From an uncultured Pirellula sp. (GTDB taxonomy: Bacteria > Planctomycetota > Planctomycetia > Pirellulales > Pirellulaceae), in the NCBI GenBank assembly GCA_903892365.1, contig CAITIF010000428.1, positions 1 to 6,344 of the forward strand: a stretch of DNA of 6,344 nucleotides, given 5' to 3'. Positions 5,825 through 6,344 of the stretch are shown here, one piece after another. The translations under genes were made by a program, and so were the position numbers. The notes beneath the pieces were generated by a model. The model made no database searches and had not been told where the DNA came from. It saw nothing but the letters and a program-made list of their open reading frames with translations. Position 1 is the first letter of the stretch. Each line of letters starts with the position of its first letter.

Positions 5825-6344
5825 ATGCCAACCACGGACGAAGTTCTGGCTCAGACCTGGCAGATTCATCAACAAGGGAACGCCGCACATGCAGAGCAAG
5901 TGTATCGTTCGGTGCTAGAACGCGAACCCAAGCATGTCAATGCATGGTGTTACTACGGAATTGCGCTCCATGACCTGAAAAAGTACCAACAATCGGTTAT
6001 CGCCTACGAGCAGGCAATTTCTCTTCAGCCCAATTTCCCGATCGCGCTCAATAACATGGGTAATTCGCTTCGGTACTTGGGCCGTGTGGAGGAAGCAGAC
6101 CGTGCGTTCCAGAGGGCGATCGATCTTTCGCCCAACTACTTCAATGCTTTTCGAAATCGCGGAACGCTGCACGCATGGACCGGCCGTATCGATTTGGCTT
6201 TCAAGTACTACCATCAAGCCATGTTGCTTAACCCCACCGACGCAGAATTGCATCGAAACTTAGGCGTTATTCATTTGTTGCAAGGCAACTTTGAAGAGGG
6301 ATGGCGGGAGTATGACTATCGTTGGCAGTGCCTTGAAGCCATCC
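5825..6344 (+). CDS. TPR-repeat protein, N-terminal part (cut by window end)
   Basis: The frame is open from the ATG at 5825 to the window edge, giving 173 residues and no stop. It consists of back-to-back 34-residue tetratricopeptide repeats at 8-41, 42-75, 76-109, 110-143 and a fifth starting at 144. Each shows the small/large residue pattern and the Pro near position 32 (EREPKH, SLQPNF, DLSPNY, LLNPTD). Such solenoids bind partner proteins. The fifth repeat ends GNFEEGWREYDYRWQC, a form I recall from TPR proteins whose C-terminal half is a glycosyltransferase-like domain; that part lies outside the window, so this is inference. There is no signal peptide. An in-frame TGA at 5792-5794 with no other ATG after it fixes the start at 5825. 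No good SD is present. The gene is divergent from sdaA, with 175 nt between the two starts. Confidence 0.9.
   Translation, partial: MPTTDEVLAQTWQIHQQGNAAHAEQVYRSVLEREPKHVNAWCYYGIALHDLKKYQQSVIAYEQAISLQPNFPIALNNMGNSLRYLGRVEEADRAFQRAIDLSPNYFNAFRNRGTLHAWTGRIDLAFKYYHQAMLLNPTDAELHRNLGVIHLLQGNFEEGWREYDYRWQCLEAI

Overview
The window most likely comes from a planctomycete of the Pirellulaceae/Rhodopirellula type. The evidence is a secreted Cys- and Pro-rich small protein with a YTV motif, a secreted formylglycine-type sulfatase, a small orphan P-loop ATPase of a kind I associate with planctomycetes, and a GC-rich intergenic hairpin repeat. Base composition looks intermediate. The lineage is inferred from gene content; there is no rRNA or other marker gene here.

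Layout. Positions 1-51 may hold the tail of an upstream gene. A sigma70-like promoter (206-235), a Shine-Dalgarno site and a clear intrinsic terminator (656-685) enclose a one-gene unit for the Cys-rich exported protein (284-625). Next on the + strand are a WrbA-like flavoprotein (727-1296) and a Cys-type sulfatase (1367-2896) separated by 70 nt, which may share a transcript. The sulfatase is followed by a strong hairpin and about 500 nt without a gene (2897-3403). That stretch holds nested inverted repeats and a GC-rich 31-nt hairpin repeat. On the - strand, the iron-sulfur L-serine dehydratase sdaA (5649 to 4132) is followed after 107 nt by the P-loop ATPase (4024 to 3404); this pair converges on the sulfatase. 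A TPR protein starts at 5825, divergent from sdaA, and runs off the right edge.

How they fit together. The genes do not form one obvious pathway. The sulfatase is an exported catabolic enzyme for sulfated substrates. The Cys-rich protein is a candidate disulfide-linked envelope component. WrbA-like and SdaA are cytoplasmic redox and amino-acid enzymes. The ATPase has no recognisable partner. I see no CRISPR array, transposase, tRNA, phage gene or defence/toxin module. I do not think the window contains a demonstrable new multi-gene system. The best leads are the Cys-rich YTV-like protein, the orphan ATPase and the structured intergenic region at 2897-3310.
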